In this document: positions 18,423-28,374 of the stretch, piece after piece
Position numbering within the stretch: position 1 is the first letter of the stretch
Layout: each line of letters begins with the position of its first letter
DNA from: Oopsacas minuta
Lineage: Eukaryota; Porifera; Hexactinellida; Lyssacinosida; Leucopsacidae
DNA length: 28,536 nt
NCBI GenBank assembly: GCA_024704765.1
Contig: JAKMXF010000089.1
Location: 1-28,536, forward strand
Reading direction: 5' to 3'
Notes under the pieces: model-generated
What the model was told of the DNA's origin: nothing
Database searches by the model: none
What the model saw: only the letters and a program-made list of their open reading frames with translations
Made by a program: the position numbers and the translations under genes

Positions 18423-19502
18423 TTACACAGTTGTATCTTCTGGCACCTTAACCTGACCTCTCAGCTGTGCCTGCAGGAGTTCCATCTGACGCTTCATCTC
18501 TACCAATTCCTGGTCCTTCTGGAGCAACAGCTGATCCTTCGCCTTCTGCACGAGATGAGTGGTGGTAGCTAACTCAGCGAACCCGAAAGAATTTCCAGTA
18601 GATACTTCTGAGCTGGGTCCTGATACTACAGTCTCCTGCAATTTCCGCTTCCGATAATTCTCATAGTGTATCTCCTGTGTCGCATCCTTGAGATCTTGCA
18701 TGTGAGTTCGTATCAGCATATTTCGCAATAACGGAAAGTCTGAGTGGTCTCCATTCTCAACTTCTACAATCCCCCAGGGGTACAGCCTGCCGCGAACCTT
18801 CTTCCCATTTACATCGAAAATAGTCCGCGAGCCAATTATTCCAAGTGGTATTGCAGCACGAACTTTCTGTACTTCATCATTGTCCTCCTCATCTTCTATG
18901 TCTCCGGTGTAGATCTTGATTCCATTCTCTCGAATTTCTCGAAGTACACGAATCTTCTTGGCTCGTAGCTCAGATTCAGTCAAGGTGTCAGCTTTAGCGA
19001 TAACTGGGATAATATTTACAGATTCGTGCAGCTCTCGCATGAATTCAATATCCAGAGGTTTCAGTCCGTGAGCACTGGGGTTCAGGAAATAAAGACACGC
19101 GTGTACACGGTTATCAACAATATTCTTCCTATTCAAGCCAGATTCATCCTCCAGATATTTAGAGTACTTCTCATTGATATATTGAATAATCTGCTCCCAA
19201 CAGTTTCTATTGTCAACAGCATCTCCAAACCCAGGCGTGTCAACGATAGTGAGTCTTAGTTTCACTCCTTTCTCTTCAAACTCAAAAGTGACTTTATTGA
19301 TCTCTACTGTCTGTTTGATGGATTCGAAAGCTGGCTTTGCCCGATCAGGGCGTATTTCATTTAGGAAGAGAGTATGGATTAAAGTGGACTTACCCAGCCC
19401 AGATTCCCCAACCACCATAATAGTAAAATCGAAACCTCGACGAAATTGTTTTTTATGGACAATCAATGGCAGTCCACCGAATCCTATGCCACCTTCAGAC
19501 AT
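18423..19502 (-). CDS. Septin, SEPT2 group (filament-forming GTPase)
   Basis: 359 residues from the ATG at 19500-19502 to TAA at 18423. The frame stays open ten codons further up, but only to a TTG, so the ATG (MSEGGIGFGG) is the start. The order is polybasic HKKQFRRG (16-23), P-loop GESGLGKST (32-40), a conserved Thr65 in QTVEI matching the catalytic threonine of hydrolysing septins, G3 DTPGFGD (88-94), G4 AKAD (169-172), the septin unique element from VRGRLYPWG (237-244), LRNMLIRTHMQDLKDAT, and a C-terminal coiled coil (~318-350). The Thr and the short coiled coil argue against the SEPT6 group; similarity to SEPT2/4/5 and, at the C-terminus, SEPT7 places it in or near the SEPT2 group. Septins form hetero-oligomeric filaments at the cell cortex and cytokinetic furrow. 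It is single-exon, so a functional retrocopy is possible. Confidence 0.95.
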   Translation of the reverse strand: MSEGGIGFGGLPLIVHKKQFRRGFDFTIMVVGESGLGKSTLIHTLFLNEIRPDRAKPAFESIKQTVEINKVTFEFEEKGVKLRLTIVDTPGFGDAVDNRNCWEQIIQYINEKYSKYLEDESGLNRKNIVDNRVHACLYFLNPSAHGLKPLDIEFMRELHESVNIIPVIAKADTLTESELRAKKIRVLREIRENGIKIYTGDIEDEEDNDEVQKVRAAIPLGIIGSRTIFDVNGKKVRGRLYPWGIVEVENGDHSDFPLLRNMLIRTHMQDLKDATQEIHYENYRKRKLQETVVSGPSSEVSTGNSFGFAELATTTHLVQKAKDQLLLQKDQELVEMKRQMELLQAQLRGQVKVPEDTTV

Positions 19503-19760
19503 TGTTAGTACAAGAAAATTAAAAGAGAACAATTAGAAGCTAGAGTTTAGAAAAGAACAGTAGGTATTCATTAACAAGGTTAATATAACATATATAACTG
19601 CATACTCCACAGAACAGTGAATGCAATTGATACCACGCATGGAGAGATTCATTTATTGTAACCATGTGGTATTGCTTGCAATATCAAAAAATATAATCCA
19701 TGAATTATGATACAAACTGTAGTATGTAGCAGAGAGGGTTAGGGGTATTCGTAGACCAGT

Positions 19761-19838
19761 CAACTCGTACCAACTCTACTAATGTTTAAGTCAACTCGTA
19801 CTAATACCAACTCGTACCATTTTCAAGTCAACTCGTAC
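19761..19838. repeat. Cluster of CAACTCGTAC decamers
   Basis: Exact CAACTCGTAC occurs at 19761-19770, 19792-19801, 19808-19817 and 19829-19838, all in one orientation, mostly preceded by AGT. Degenerate copies follow to about 19868. It lies ~260 bp upstream of the septin start. It resembles subterminal repeats of a hAT element, or a clustered factor-binding site; no termini were found. Confidence 0.85.
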
Positions 19839-20989
19839 AAGTTTCTAACTTGTATCAACTTATCAACTCCGAAGTAAATGTCTCTCACCATTGTGTTAAA
19901 ATTTTAGCATAAACATAGTTTTTTTCAATTAGATTTATTTCACAAAAGACTACAGTCAAAACCGGTTTTCTCTTACATCGTTATATTCTTCGTTTATTTT
20001 TTATGCTCAAGATAGTTAAGAATGTGGGATTTACATTTTTCTTACTTTATTTCAGTGCAAAGAAATAGTAAGAAAAAGTCTAGCCGACATACTGGTAGTG
20101 CAGCTCAGGGTTATGTATTTTTGTTCTTTCAGGGGGGGCAGGCCCCCTGACCCACAGTGTAAATGCCGCAATGCACAGGACCCGACTGACTTTGGGCTCC
20201 TGGATCTAATAATTATTTCAGCATGTTCCATATCATTCGTCCCCCAATGTACTTCATGTTAAATCCTCAAAGCATATGGATTAAATTCCGAATAATTATC
20301 CTACAATTATTAACCCTGTCTAACTTTGGAAACAAATCTCTAGCATGGTTTTGAATACATGCAAAATGGTGTGAAAATATGAATAATCATAAGATAAATC
20401 TGTGAATTTGTAACTTTCAGACTCTCAAAATCTCAAAATCGGACTCTGCGCACCCAATTATACCCCACAACATGTTGAAACCTAATCTCCTTATAGGAGC
20501 TGTACTATAAACAGTTTCTAAATATTTATTTCTGATGGATAATATCAGATTTCATTTCAAAATCCAAAAATTGTCTTAAAATAGACTTACTTTCTGCTGC
20601 AAATAAAAATGATCTTCAATTTTAGTATTGCATATGAAAATTGGCAGCATTCTATGGACACTTACCCAATTTTAACGATCTGATGCTCTCCTTCAGAGAA
20701 AACATCATGTAACCGAGATAACTAAAGTTTGAATTAATGTCTGATGATAAAATACTGATATAACTAGGGAAAATATCTTGCAGTATATTCTTTGGAAGTA
20801 TTCCAGTAATTTTCCATAAAAACTTGGTGATTCGTATAGTTCGAGTATTATTTATTAAAGAGGGAAATTCAGGCCTATTATGCCGTGTTAATAAAAAACA
20901 AAAACGCCCGAACTATTCTCCATACAATAACCTTCTAAGCTGTTAATTCTAATATTGGAATGAGTGTCAGTTATTTTGCCTGTAAATGA

Positions 20990-21034
20990 TTCTTTCAGTA
21001 AATCCATTAGTAATTATTGGATTTACTGAAAGAA
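20990..21034. repeat. Perfect 17-bp-arm hairpin
   Basis: TTCTTTCAGTAAATCCA at 20990-21006 is exactly complemented at 21018-21034 with an 11-base loop. GTAAATGATT just before it and AATCATTTAC near 21100 extend the inverted arrangement, suggesting the core of a small fold-back element. Confidence 0.9.
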
Positions 21035-22101
21035 AGTGCCAACTAAGACAAAATTCTATTCTTTATTTGTAAACCTTAGATTAAGCTATCTAAGCCAAAT
21101 CATTTACAACTCATTTGTACTTAAATTCCGGTTATAACTTGCTTGAGTGCACATCCTATTTTGCCTTTCAATTCACTTGTTCTGGGGACCCGAGCACCCT
21201 ACCCCAGCATGTTTGTCACTCCTGTCTATGACTGTGGATATAGTAATAATTCAGTGGAAGATTATGCCTTCATTATCACTTTATACTTAAAATATCCAAA
21301 ACCACTACGTACGTATATCAAATATCTTCTATATCATAATAAGTAAATAATGTAAACAAACTGTTCAAAATGATAACAAAAGAAATAAAAATAATTATTT
21401 ACAAGACAAAATTACTTAACTCAATTAAAGTTTGATAGCTATGTATTAATTTTCAGCTGATTAAAGCCAATTAATAATGTACATACAATGTAAAACCAAC
21501 ACAATGAGATTCCATATGACATTTGTATTATGTTCGTACGGATCAACATAATTAAATTATAATAGCTTGAGAGAGCGTGATAACGATTATCTAACGGCTT
21601 CCAGAGAGTTGGCTTTTATCGTCATTTGTAGTTCTGCCTATTAGTATAAGATTGCAAACAAATTCAATCTAAATGGAGTTATCATAATGTCCACCTACTG
21701 GGGACTGAACTGATACAAACGTACTCATAAAAAAGATGATGTAGTGTAATTGTAATTCGAGTCGAATCAAATTATAATTACCTAGTTAGACTGATTGATA
21801 ATTGAGAGAATTCCTAGCTGTTTAGTCAGAAATATACTAGAAGTATCTTGATTCAGAACTCCACCCAAAACACCACTTCTTTTCTGCCAAGGATTACAAT
21901 TCAACCTGTTAGTGAATAGAAAAGATTTATTACTACCAAACTGAACGTGGTGATGTGGTGGTAGAATAATCAATTTGAGTTTATCATATGGACGTTAATT
22001 TAACCATGGATATAAAACTAAAATGTATTGTCTCAATTTAGTATTTTGAAGATACTCAGCAGCGTAGTATAGTATCATTTATCTAACATACAATGATTTT
22101 A

Positions 22102-22485
22102 CAGTAGATGCCGGTTATAAGTACAATTGAATATACTGTTCTTATATCCGGCATGTCGTCAACAGAGGATATCGCTTATAAGGACACACTTGGGAATAGC
22201 AAAATATGTTCTCATAACCGATGTATTCGTATAACCAGCATAAGCAATACATTAATAATATATGAGAACCCATTTTTCCAGAAGATGGCTACATGTATAT
22301 TTTGTTCCAAACGGAAATTCTTATTAATCTTATATCCGGGATATTAGGGATATATGGCAACCGTTTTCCAATATAATGTTCTTATAACCGGCATGGATTG
22401 TTAAAAATTCAATGGAGTAGAATACAAAAATTCGGTAAATCGAGTTTAGGCCCTTATAACGGGGCTCTTATCTGCCGTACTACTA
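22102..22485. mobile_element. Pogo/Tigger-like MITE, same family as 7959-9133
   Basis: It starts CAGTAGATGCCGGTTATAAG after TA (22100-22101). The right end is diverged, reading TAGTAGTACGGC when complemented. Internal CCGG(T/A)TATAAG motifs occur in both orientations (22142, 22334, 22386). The stretch around 22405-22440 matches, inverted, the 8475-8510 part of the larger element. It lacks the 15-bp array. It lies just beyond the 3' end of the helicase gene. Confidence 0.7.
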
Positions 22486-22772
22486 AAGTAATGCTTGAGC
22501 TGTACAAAATTCTATACACATACAGTGGAACAAAGCAATACATAGCGGTTACATAAGAATTTCCAACCATTGAAATCAACCTATGTATTGCGGCTACCTA
22601 TCGAGAACAGTTAGATTCAGACAGGTCTATTCTTAGTAGCTTATTAACTGGTTTCACAGTATACATATTTCATTAGTCCCACATTTCATATGTTAAGGAT
22701 ATTTACCCAATAAACATTGCAATATAATAGTGAATATCTCATTATACAAATATTTGTTACAAAAGTAGAGTC

Positions 22773-25700
22773 TTACCAGTTAGAAGTATTAGAATTATCC
22801 ATAGCTTCGTTACTATGTAAACCTCTCAATTCTAGTGCAAGTTGCTTCTCTAGTTCAATTAATGGTTTTTGAGTTGAAATTATTTCTTTCTCTTTCTTAA
22901 AATGTTCGAGTAAATGCGGGTGAATCAGAACGGTTTCTTCCCAGAGAGTCTGTAGTTCCTTCAAAGATTCTTCTCTCTGTTCTATTAACTTAAGTGCTCT
23001 AGATTTAATTGATTCTAAACTATCCTCTACATTAACCAAACTCTCAGAATCTAGCAAAACAGGAGTTGTATGAATATCAGCTGACACAGGGAATTGGAAT
23101 GTCTGCTTGTCTCCTAAATAGAAACTCCCAAAATTTATGCATTCAGATACGTAGTATTTCCATGCTGCTTTATTGTTGCCAATCTGACAGAGAGTATAGG
23201 GATTGCCTACCACAATAATATGGTCTTTAGCACGTCCTAAAATAGTGTTAAGCAGCTTGGGGTCTTCTAACAACGCAACTGCGTGAGGATCTGCAGCCTT
23301 ATACTCACTCTCAGACAACGTACGGACAGTATTTATTATCAACACACGGTACTCTTTGCCCTGAATTGCTTCAAAAGTTAATACTTCAACTCCATACACT
23401 TTCTCTCTCCTCAGGTAGTCACGGATTAGCCATACCTGTCCGAGATAAAGGGAGAGAACTCCTATTTCTTTACTCTCAAAGCTCTTACTCAGCTCTTTCA
23501 CGATGTGAACAATCTCCTCAGCCTCGGAGGTATTCATGTAGGATGGAAAATTTGCGATTTTACTCTCATTGCCTATAACACCGTGGAATGCCAATGGCTT
23601 CAACTCGTTGTGAGGGATCGACTGCTTTGCACGCATAGGAATTAGAGATTGGTCGTAATAGAGTTTTGACAATAAATTCACAATAGCTGGGGCAGAACGG
23701 TAGTTCTCTTTAAGCAGTATCATGGAGTTGTTCTGGTATACAGGGAGATTGGAGAGTCGCCCCAATAAGGACAGCTCTAGACCGAATCTCTGAGCTATAG
23801 GCGAGCTGAGTTTTGGCGTCACTTGGTATTCATCTCCAGCTATAATTATCTTAGTGAAATGCCCAGCGAGGGAAACAGGGATATTCAGCTCAGGCTCTGA
23901 AATGAGTGCTGCTTCATCTACGATAATGTGAGTGAAGAATTCTTTTGGTAAATTCATTCTCATGAGAAAAGGACATGTGAATACAGTTGTGACTATGATA
24001 CGACAGAATGAAAGGTCTTTCTCGTCAGGAACACTTCCATGATCATCTTTAATAATAGCGTACTGTCTAGCAATGTCATTAAAATGGCTAGTGACACGTC
24101 TTATAGGTGTGAAGAATCGAAATAATTGTTTCAGTCCGGAAGGATGAGCTGTATCTAACCTATTGTTATGTAAAAGAGATAGAGCATGTATGTCTTCTAT
24201 GTATTTGTTAGCAGGAAAGTTGTTTTTGCAGCAAATAAGAATGCGCATTGATCTCTGCTGGCTTCCTAGGATATAGGCTAAATTAGCTAATGTCCAGCTT
24301 TTGCCACATCCAAACGGACCAGAAATAACCGTAGGAATATTCTGGAAAGAGCTGTCTAACGCAGAGGTAATAGCATGTCGTTGTGTAGCAGAAAGATCAG
24401 ATTTTCTCCAGTAGCTTGAGTAATCAGGGTGTAGCTGTGAAGGTGCAGTTTTGTTCCTGACACTAGGAAACACAGTACGAGGGTCAATGAGCTGTAATGC
24501 TTGGTGCATCGTTGAAAAATGAAAATCAATAGAACTCTCCTTGAAGCGTACATCTGCTACTCCACCATACTGCTCACACACAGCTACCATCTCATCTGAC
24601 ACTACAATCCAAATGTAGTCATGTCCTAACTCTACACTGGGACAGTAGTATACAAAATTATGAAGCGCTTTAGGTTTAATAAGAGCGATGTTAGGTGGTC
24701 TTAAGAAATGGAAACCTTCGAACAAAGAACCACACATTTCTAGTTTCAGAAAACTATATCCTTTTCCAGCAAATTCAGTCCCTCCTCTCCCTTTGTCGTA
24801 TTTATCAAATTGATTACAAACTATTTTCCTATTAATTGGTTGGTCTTTGAGATCATAATCAAGGAATATTCTTCTGCATTCATATTCTTCCAAATAGAGC
24901 AACATCTCGAATATACGTTTATAGTTCTTATAGGTTAATTCCTCTTTAAGAACATTCAGGTGTTTCTCATTCTTTATCATCTCGTCGAGATTAACAGGTA
25001 TTTTAGACGTGAATACTTCATTATTAAAATCTCTGTCTAGATATGGAGAATCTATATATTTTACTTGATAGTCTTTATCCCATAACAGAGATTCTCTTTG
25101 CTTCGAAGGAATAAAACTTTTGAATTTAGCTTGCACGTCTTGGGGAGCTTGTATATCATGACATTCTCTGTGAACTAGTACAGCCAATCTTTTCACGATT
25201 TGTAACCGTGAAAAATCGAATATTATCCTAGCATTATACTCACCTAACTCTACTTTAAACTGGACTGGAATTCTCACAGAGCAGTGCTTGTTGATAGCTT
25301 TTTTAAGTTTCAATACAGTACCTCTCCGTTCTGGTGGTGTGTCCACAAGCTCGAACCCACCAGTTTGTCTATCTTGGTATTTGGCTTGGTAAAGACGGAA
25401 TTTTCTATCAAAATCTGTAGTGAGAATCACACCCAATAGCATTTCAACATCTTCTGACAAAGTTGTAACAAGAAAAGTCCACTCGAATATTTTTGGGCTT
25501 TTGTCCAGTTCAATTTGTATTTGAAGCGGTTGATTAATTGGATTAATAATGATACTATTAGGCGAAGATTCGTTGGAATTAGAAAATTTTAAAACATTTT
25601 CAAAATAGAGATCAATATCATTCTCTCCTGGCACACTAGCATTCGGATTGTACAAACTAACACCACGTCCCCTACTAGGCATGTTTTGCATATTATATGG

Positions 25701-26165
25701 CATTCTTGTGTTGCTTTGTAGTTGTTGAGGAGGTCTGTGTATAGGATATTTATAGTATCCAGGGGCAATATGTATATTCTGCTGTATTGTACTGTTTAGA
25801 TCAGTAGTGACAGGAATTTGGGAGAGGTAATGTGTATCTGGATTATGGCTCTGTAACATTGAGTTTTCATGAGTTGCAATTCCTTCCCATATTTCTAATT
25901 CTAGTCTATTATGTGCATATGGACAAGAGCTAAGTTTACACGATTTGTAGTTACCGCAAGCCTTAAGGATGGAGTGCTGAGTCTTCATACGAATACGAAC
26001 ATAATCGTGACTATCTGGGTCTAAAGCTACTGTAGCAGGTTTCCAAGGTCTTCTACACTTACTGCAGTATTCTATCCTATCTCTTTCAATTGTTGTATCA
26101 CTTTTAGATATTGCCTTCATATCTGTAAAACAATTCTCACAAACTATCAATGGGATAACTTCCAT
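22773..26165 (-). CDS. HELZ-like superfamily 1 RNA helicase with N-terminal zinc fingers
   Basis: A complete 1130-residue single-exon frame with ATG at 26163-26165. Residues 9-37 hold a CxxC-x21-CxxC zinc ribbon, then a CCCH finger C70-x5-C76-x4-C81-x3-H85 followed by LELEIW, an arrangement like the HELZ/HELZ2 finger. Residues ~100-185 are low-complexity, with a NPNA core (173-176) faintly like a PABP-binding PAM2 motif but lacking its Phe. The UPF1-like helicase core follows: Q motif LSATQRHAI (591-599), Walker A GPFGCGKS (616-623), DEAA in VDEAALISEPE (749-759), motif III GDEYQVTP (777-784), NYRSAP (821-826), QGKEYRVLIINTVR (935-948) and GRAKDHIIVVGNP (977-989). A charged helical tail ends the protein. 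Relatives (HELZ, MOV10, UPF1) unwind RNA in mRNA decay and silencing, in the cytoplasm. The Gln of motif III and the Arg residues of motifs IV and VI are present, so ATPase activity is plausible. Confidence 0.92.
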   Translation of the reverse strand: MEVIPLIVCENCFTDMKAISKSDTTIERDRIEYCSKCRRPWKPATVALDPDSHDYVRIRMKTQHSILKACGNYKSCKLSSCPYAHNRLELEIWEGIATHENSMLQSHNPDTHYLSQIPVTTDLNSTIQQNIHIAPGYYKYPIHRPPQQLQSNTRMPYNMQNMPSRGRGVSLYNPNASVPGENDIDLYFENVLKFSNSNESSPNSIIINPINQPLQIQIELDKSPKIFEWTFLVTTLSEDVEMLLGVILTTDFDRKFRLYQAKYQDRQTGGFELVDTPPERRGTVLKLKKAINKHCSVRIPVQFKVELGEYNARIIFDFSRLQIVKRLAVLVHRECHDIQAPQDVQAKFKSFIPSKQRESLLWDKDYQVKYIDSPYLDRDFNNEVFTSKIPVNLDEMIKNEKHLNVLKEELTYKNYKRIFEMLLYLEEYECRRIFLDYDLKDQPINRKIVCNQFDKYDKGRGGTEFAGKGYSFLKLEMCGSLFEGFHFLRPPNIALIKPKALHNFVYYCPSVELGHDYIWIVVSDEMVAVCEQYGGVADVRFKESSIDFHFSTMHQALQLIDPRTVFPSVRNKTAPSQLHPDYSSYWRKSDLSATQRHAITSALDSSFQNIPTVISGPFGCGKSWTLANLAYILGSQQRSMRILICCKNNFPANKYIEDIHALSLLHNNRLDTAHPSGLKQLFRFFTPIRRVTSHFNDIARQYAIIKDDHGSVPDEKDLSFCRIIVTTVFTCPFLMRMNLPKEFFTHIIVDEAALISEPELNIPVSLAGHFTKIIIAGDEYQVTPKLSSPIAQRFGLELSLLGRLSNLPVYQNNSMILLKENYRSAPAIVNLLSKLYYDQSLIPMRAKQSIPHNELKPLAFHGVIGNESKIANFPSYMNTSEAEEIVHIVKELSKSFESKEIGVLSLYLGQVWLIRDYLRREKVYGVEVLTFEAIQGKEYRVLIINTVRTLSESEYKAADPHAVALLEDPKLLNTILGRAKDHIIVVGNPYTLCQIGNNKAAWKYYVSECINFGSFYLGDKQTFQFPVSADIHTTPVLLDSESLVNVEDSLESIKSRALKLIEQREESLKELQTLWEETVLIHPHLLEHFKKEKEIISTQKPLIELEKQLALELRGLHSNEAMDNSNTSNW

Positions 26166-26242
26166 AACTATTCTAATATCTAATGGAATACAATATTATC
26201 AAACAAATATAGAGTGCAAACTATATAAGCGGGATGTATATA

Positions 26243-26682
26243 AATGGGGAACCTCTATAAGCAGGGAACCTCTATAAGCAGGCCAATTTAGTTTGATTCC
26301 ATAGAAACGAACCTCTATAAGCGGGAATTGAGAAATGGGAGATACCTTTAGATGAATATTACCTTTCAAAGTTCAAATTTACCTTTAAAAGTTTCCAAAT
26401 TAAGTATTTTTAGACTATATTTGCTCAAAAACAAGTATTTATAGCTATGATAATTGAAATCTTTGAATTTCTCATAAAATAATTTCTAGAAATTGTATAC
26501 TCAACCGATTTCTCCCTAGATACTATAAAAATCAATAATTATTTAATATGCCCTCGTGAGAGAAGTGGCTATACAAATAACTCGAAAAACTCTGGTTAAA
26601 GGACATTAGCATTTGAAATAATAAATGTGGGGGATATCAGAAGATTGGCGGTCCTGACCTCTCCACTCATAGAGGTTCTACC
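26243..26682. mobile_element. Pogo/Tigger-like MITE in the helicase promoter (ends uncertain)
   Basis: Three copies of GAACCTCTATAAGC(A/G)GG lie at 26248-26325, and GAGGTTCTACCG ends at 26682 followed by TA. The complement of that end, CGGTAGAACCTCTATGAGTG, matches the left copies for AACCTCTAT. The left terminus is degenerate, so 26243 is a best guess. It lies ~80 bp upstream of the helicase start codon. Confidence 0.5.
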
Positions 26683-28374
26683 GTATATCTAATCAAGTGA
26701 ATTTCACAAGGAAATTTTGTAAATACTTCTCTGCATATAATTCTATTACAAATGCCAAAGTAATGAGACCATCAAGAGTAAATGCTATTATCGTCGGTTG
26801 TGGTGTCAAAAATAAGGTGTGAGGAAGCGAATGTAAATAATATATTTTTGCAAAATGTTGGTAGTATACGAAATCCTCTATTAATGATAATGAACAATCT
26901 TTTCCTGTGAACAGAAATTTTGGTCCTCCTGGAAAATTCGATCGGGGGAGGCGTATTCCACCAAATTCTATGCCACTAATTTTGGGCATTAGACGATCTC
27001 CAATTAAAGAATCTAGATCCAGTTCCTTTGTTTGTCCACTTTGTATTATAATGATAGGGGAAGATTATCTGCGTATAATTATAGAGAGTAACAAATCCTT
27101 CTGTTGACGATATAGGAAAGTAAACAATTACATTAGGGCAATCGAGTGTGCTGATTCCGATTTCACACTCTCATATTAATCATATGTAAATGTATTTGTT
27201 GTTTTTATGAATATAAAGTAAACAAATGGTTGAAATATGTATTTATTGATTCAATTTTGTAATTTTATACTTTGCTAAATTAGAGGTATGAAGTGCGTTT
27301 CGAATCCCACGCGAACACAAAGTGTTCGCAAGCTGCGCAGCGCGAGCAAGCGGCACAATTCGTCTTATAGATTTTGTGACAATTCATCAAATATGTATCT
27401 GAACTTCTTCAAAAACATATAAAGAGACACTGATATAATACAGGGGCTAGCTTTCTACGCTTATCTATGAAAAATCTGTCTAGATAACACTTAAAGCTAG
27501 TTACGAGACAGTAGAGCATGGAATATTGTCTCTAGATAGGTCACGAATTTTTTACCGGGAACAATTTTAACCGACCAAAATTGATCCTGGGCCACTTTAG
27601 CCTGACAGTCATCACAGATTGTAATGTATATTATTGCGTGTATGAGTCATAATCATTCAGATACCCTGAATGAACTAAATATCGAATATTTACCAAGAGA
27701 AAGGCAAAGAGAATTGAAATATGCAAGTTATGTGCGGAAATATCAATTTATAGTTTTAGCCAGCCTTATATACTTAAAAGAATATTACTGAATCTTGAAT
27801 TTACCTATATTCGTGATTATAGTTTAATGCATCATCTCCTCACTTTTTCGAACGGATTTACACCACTGGTTGGAAATATATATAAATGCCAGATTATTTA
27901 CAATCCGAGAAATACAAAGATAGAACAACTGATAAGTACGAGAAACAGGTTTTGACTCAGCGCTATTATTATAATCTTCCTTTTGGATTGTGGATCATTG
28001 TGGATTACATTGAATTTAATAAAAGTATAGAAATATAGATTGAATTGAGAGTTTCGAGTAAGTAACTACTTGCGCTGGTTAGTCAGTCTTAATTAAGAAT
28101 ATAGCACTATTACTGGTAGATATCTGGATGGACCTGGATCTTCTCAGAATCATGATCCTACTTTTTCAAATTGATCGACGATCCTCTTCCGGTCCTCAAA
28201 GAGGATCTAGACCCGGATTGTACGATCTTTGATCGAATGTTCCTAATGCCCTAGCCACTATACATAGGATAATATTCCATGGAATTTCGATCATAGATAC
28301 ATAGGCCCCAACCTATACTCTCCATATGCTGGTCATCACACCGTTTTACTGTTTATTAGAAAATAAAGACAATA
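26683..28374. other. Intergenic, no gene recognised
   Basis: Short frames only. A minus-strand frame below ~27060, with ATG at 26989 and stop at 26693, encodes ~98 residues with an IEFGG..LP patch and a hydrophobic tail but no family match. A GC-rich cluster of small palindromes lies at 27311-27350, and a GATC-rich patch at 28130-28230. Confidence 0.35.
27311..27350. repeat. Cluster of short GC-rich palindromes
   Basis: GCGAACAC, a 3-base loop and GTGTTCGC form a perfect stem (27311-27329). GCTGCGCAGC follows and is itself a palindrome. The patch stands out sharply from AT-rich surroundings. The preceding TTCGAATCCC looks like a tRNA T-loop, but the stem does not pair and no other tRNA arm is seen. 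Confidence 0.7.

Larger units (their letters stand above)
19503..22101. other. Long intergenic region upstream of the septin
   Basis: No gene is supported. It contains a cluster of CAACTCGTAC decamers (19761-19838), a GC island with GGGGGGGCAGGCCCCCTG near 20131, and a perfect hairpin at 20990-21034. Short frames such as 21143-21346 show no motif. Confidence 0.4.

Noticed and set aside
18423-19532. Longer septin frame of 369 residues
   Set aside because: The ten extra codons begin at TTG, not ATG. A eukaryotic start at 19502 gives a normal septin N-terminus.
26693-26989. 98-codon minus-strand frame with an IEFGG..LP patch and hydrophobic tail
   Set aside because: The length is within chance for AT-rich DNA. 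No family is recognised, and no splice or promoter evidence is visible.
27298-27320. tRNA T-loop-like TTCGAATCCC
   Set aside because: The T-stem does not pair, and no acceptor, D or anticodon arm can be found upstream.
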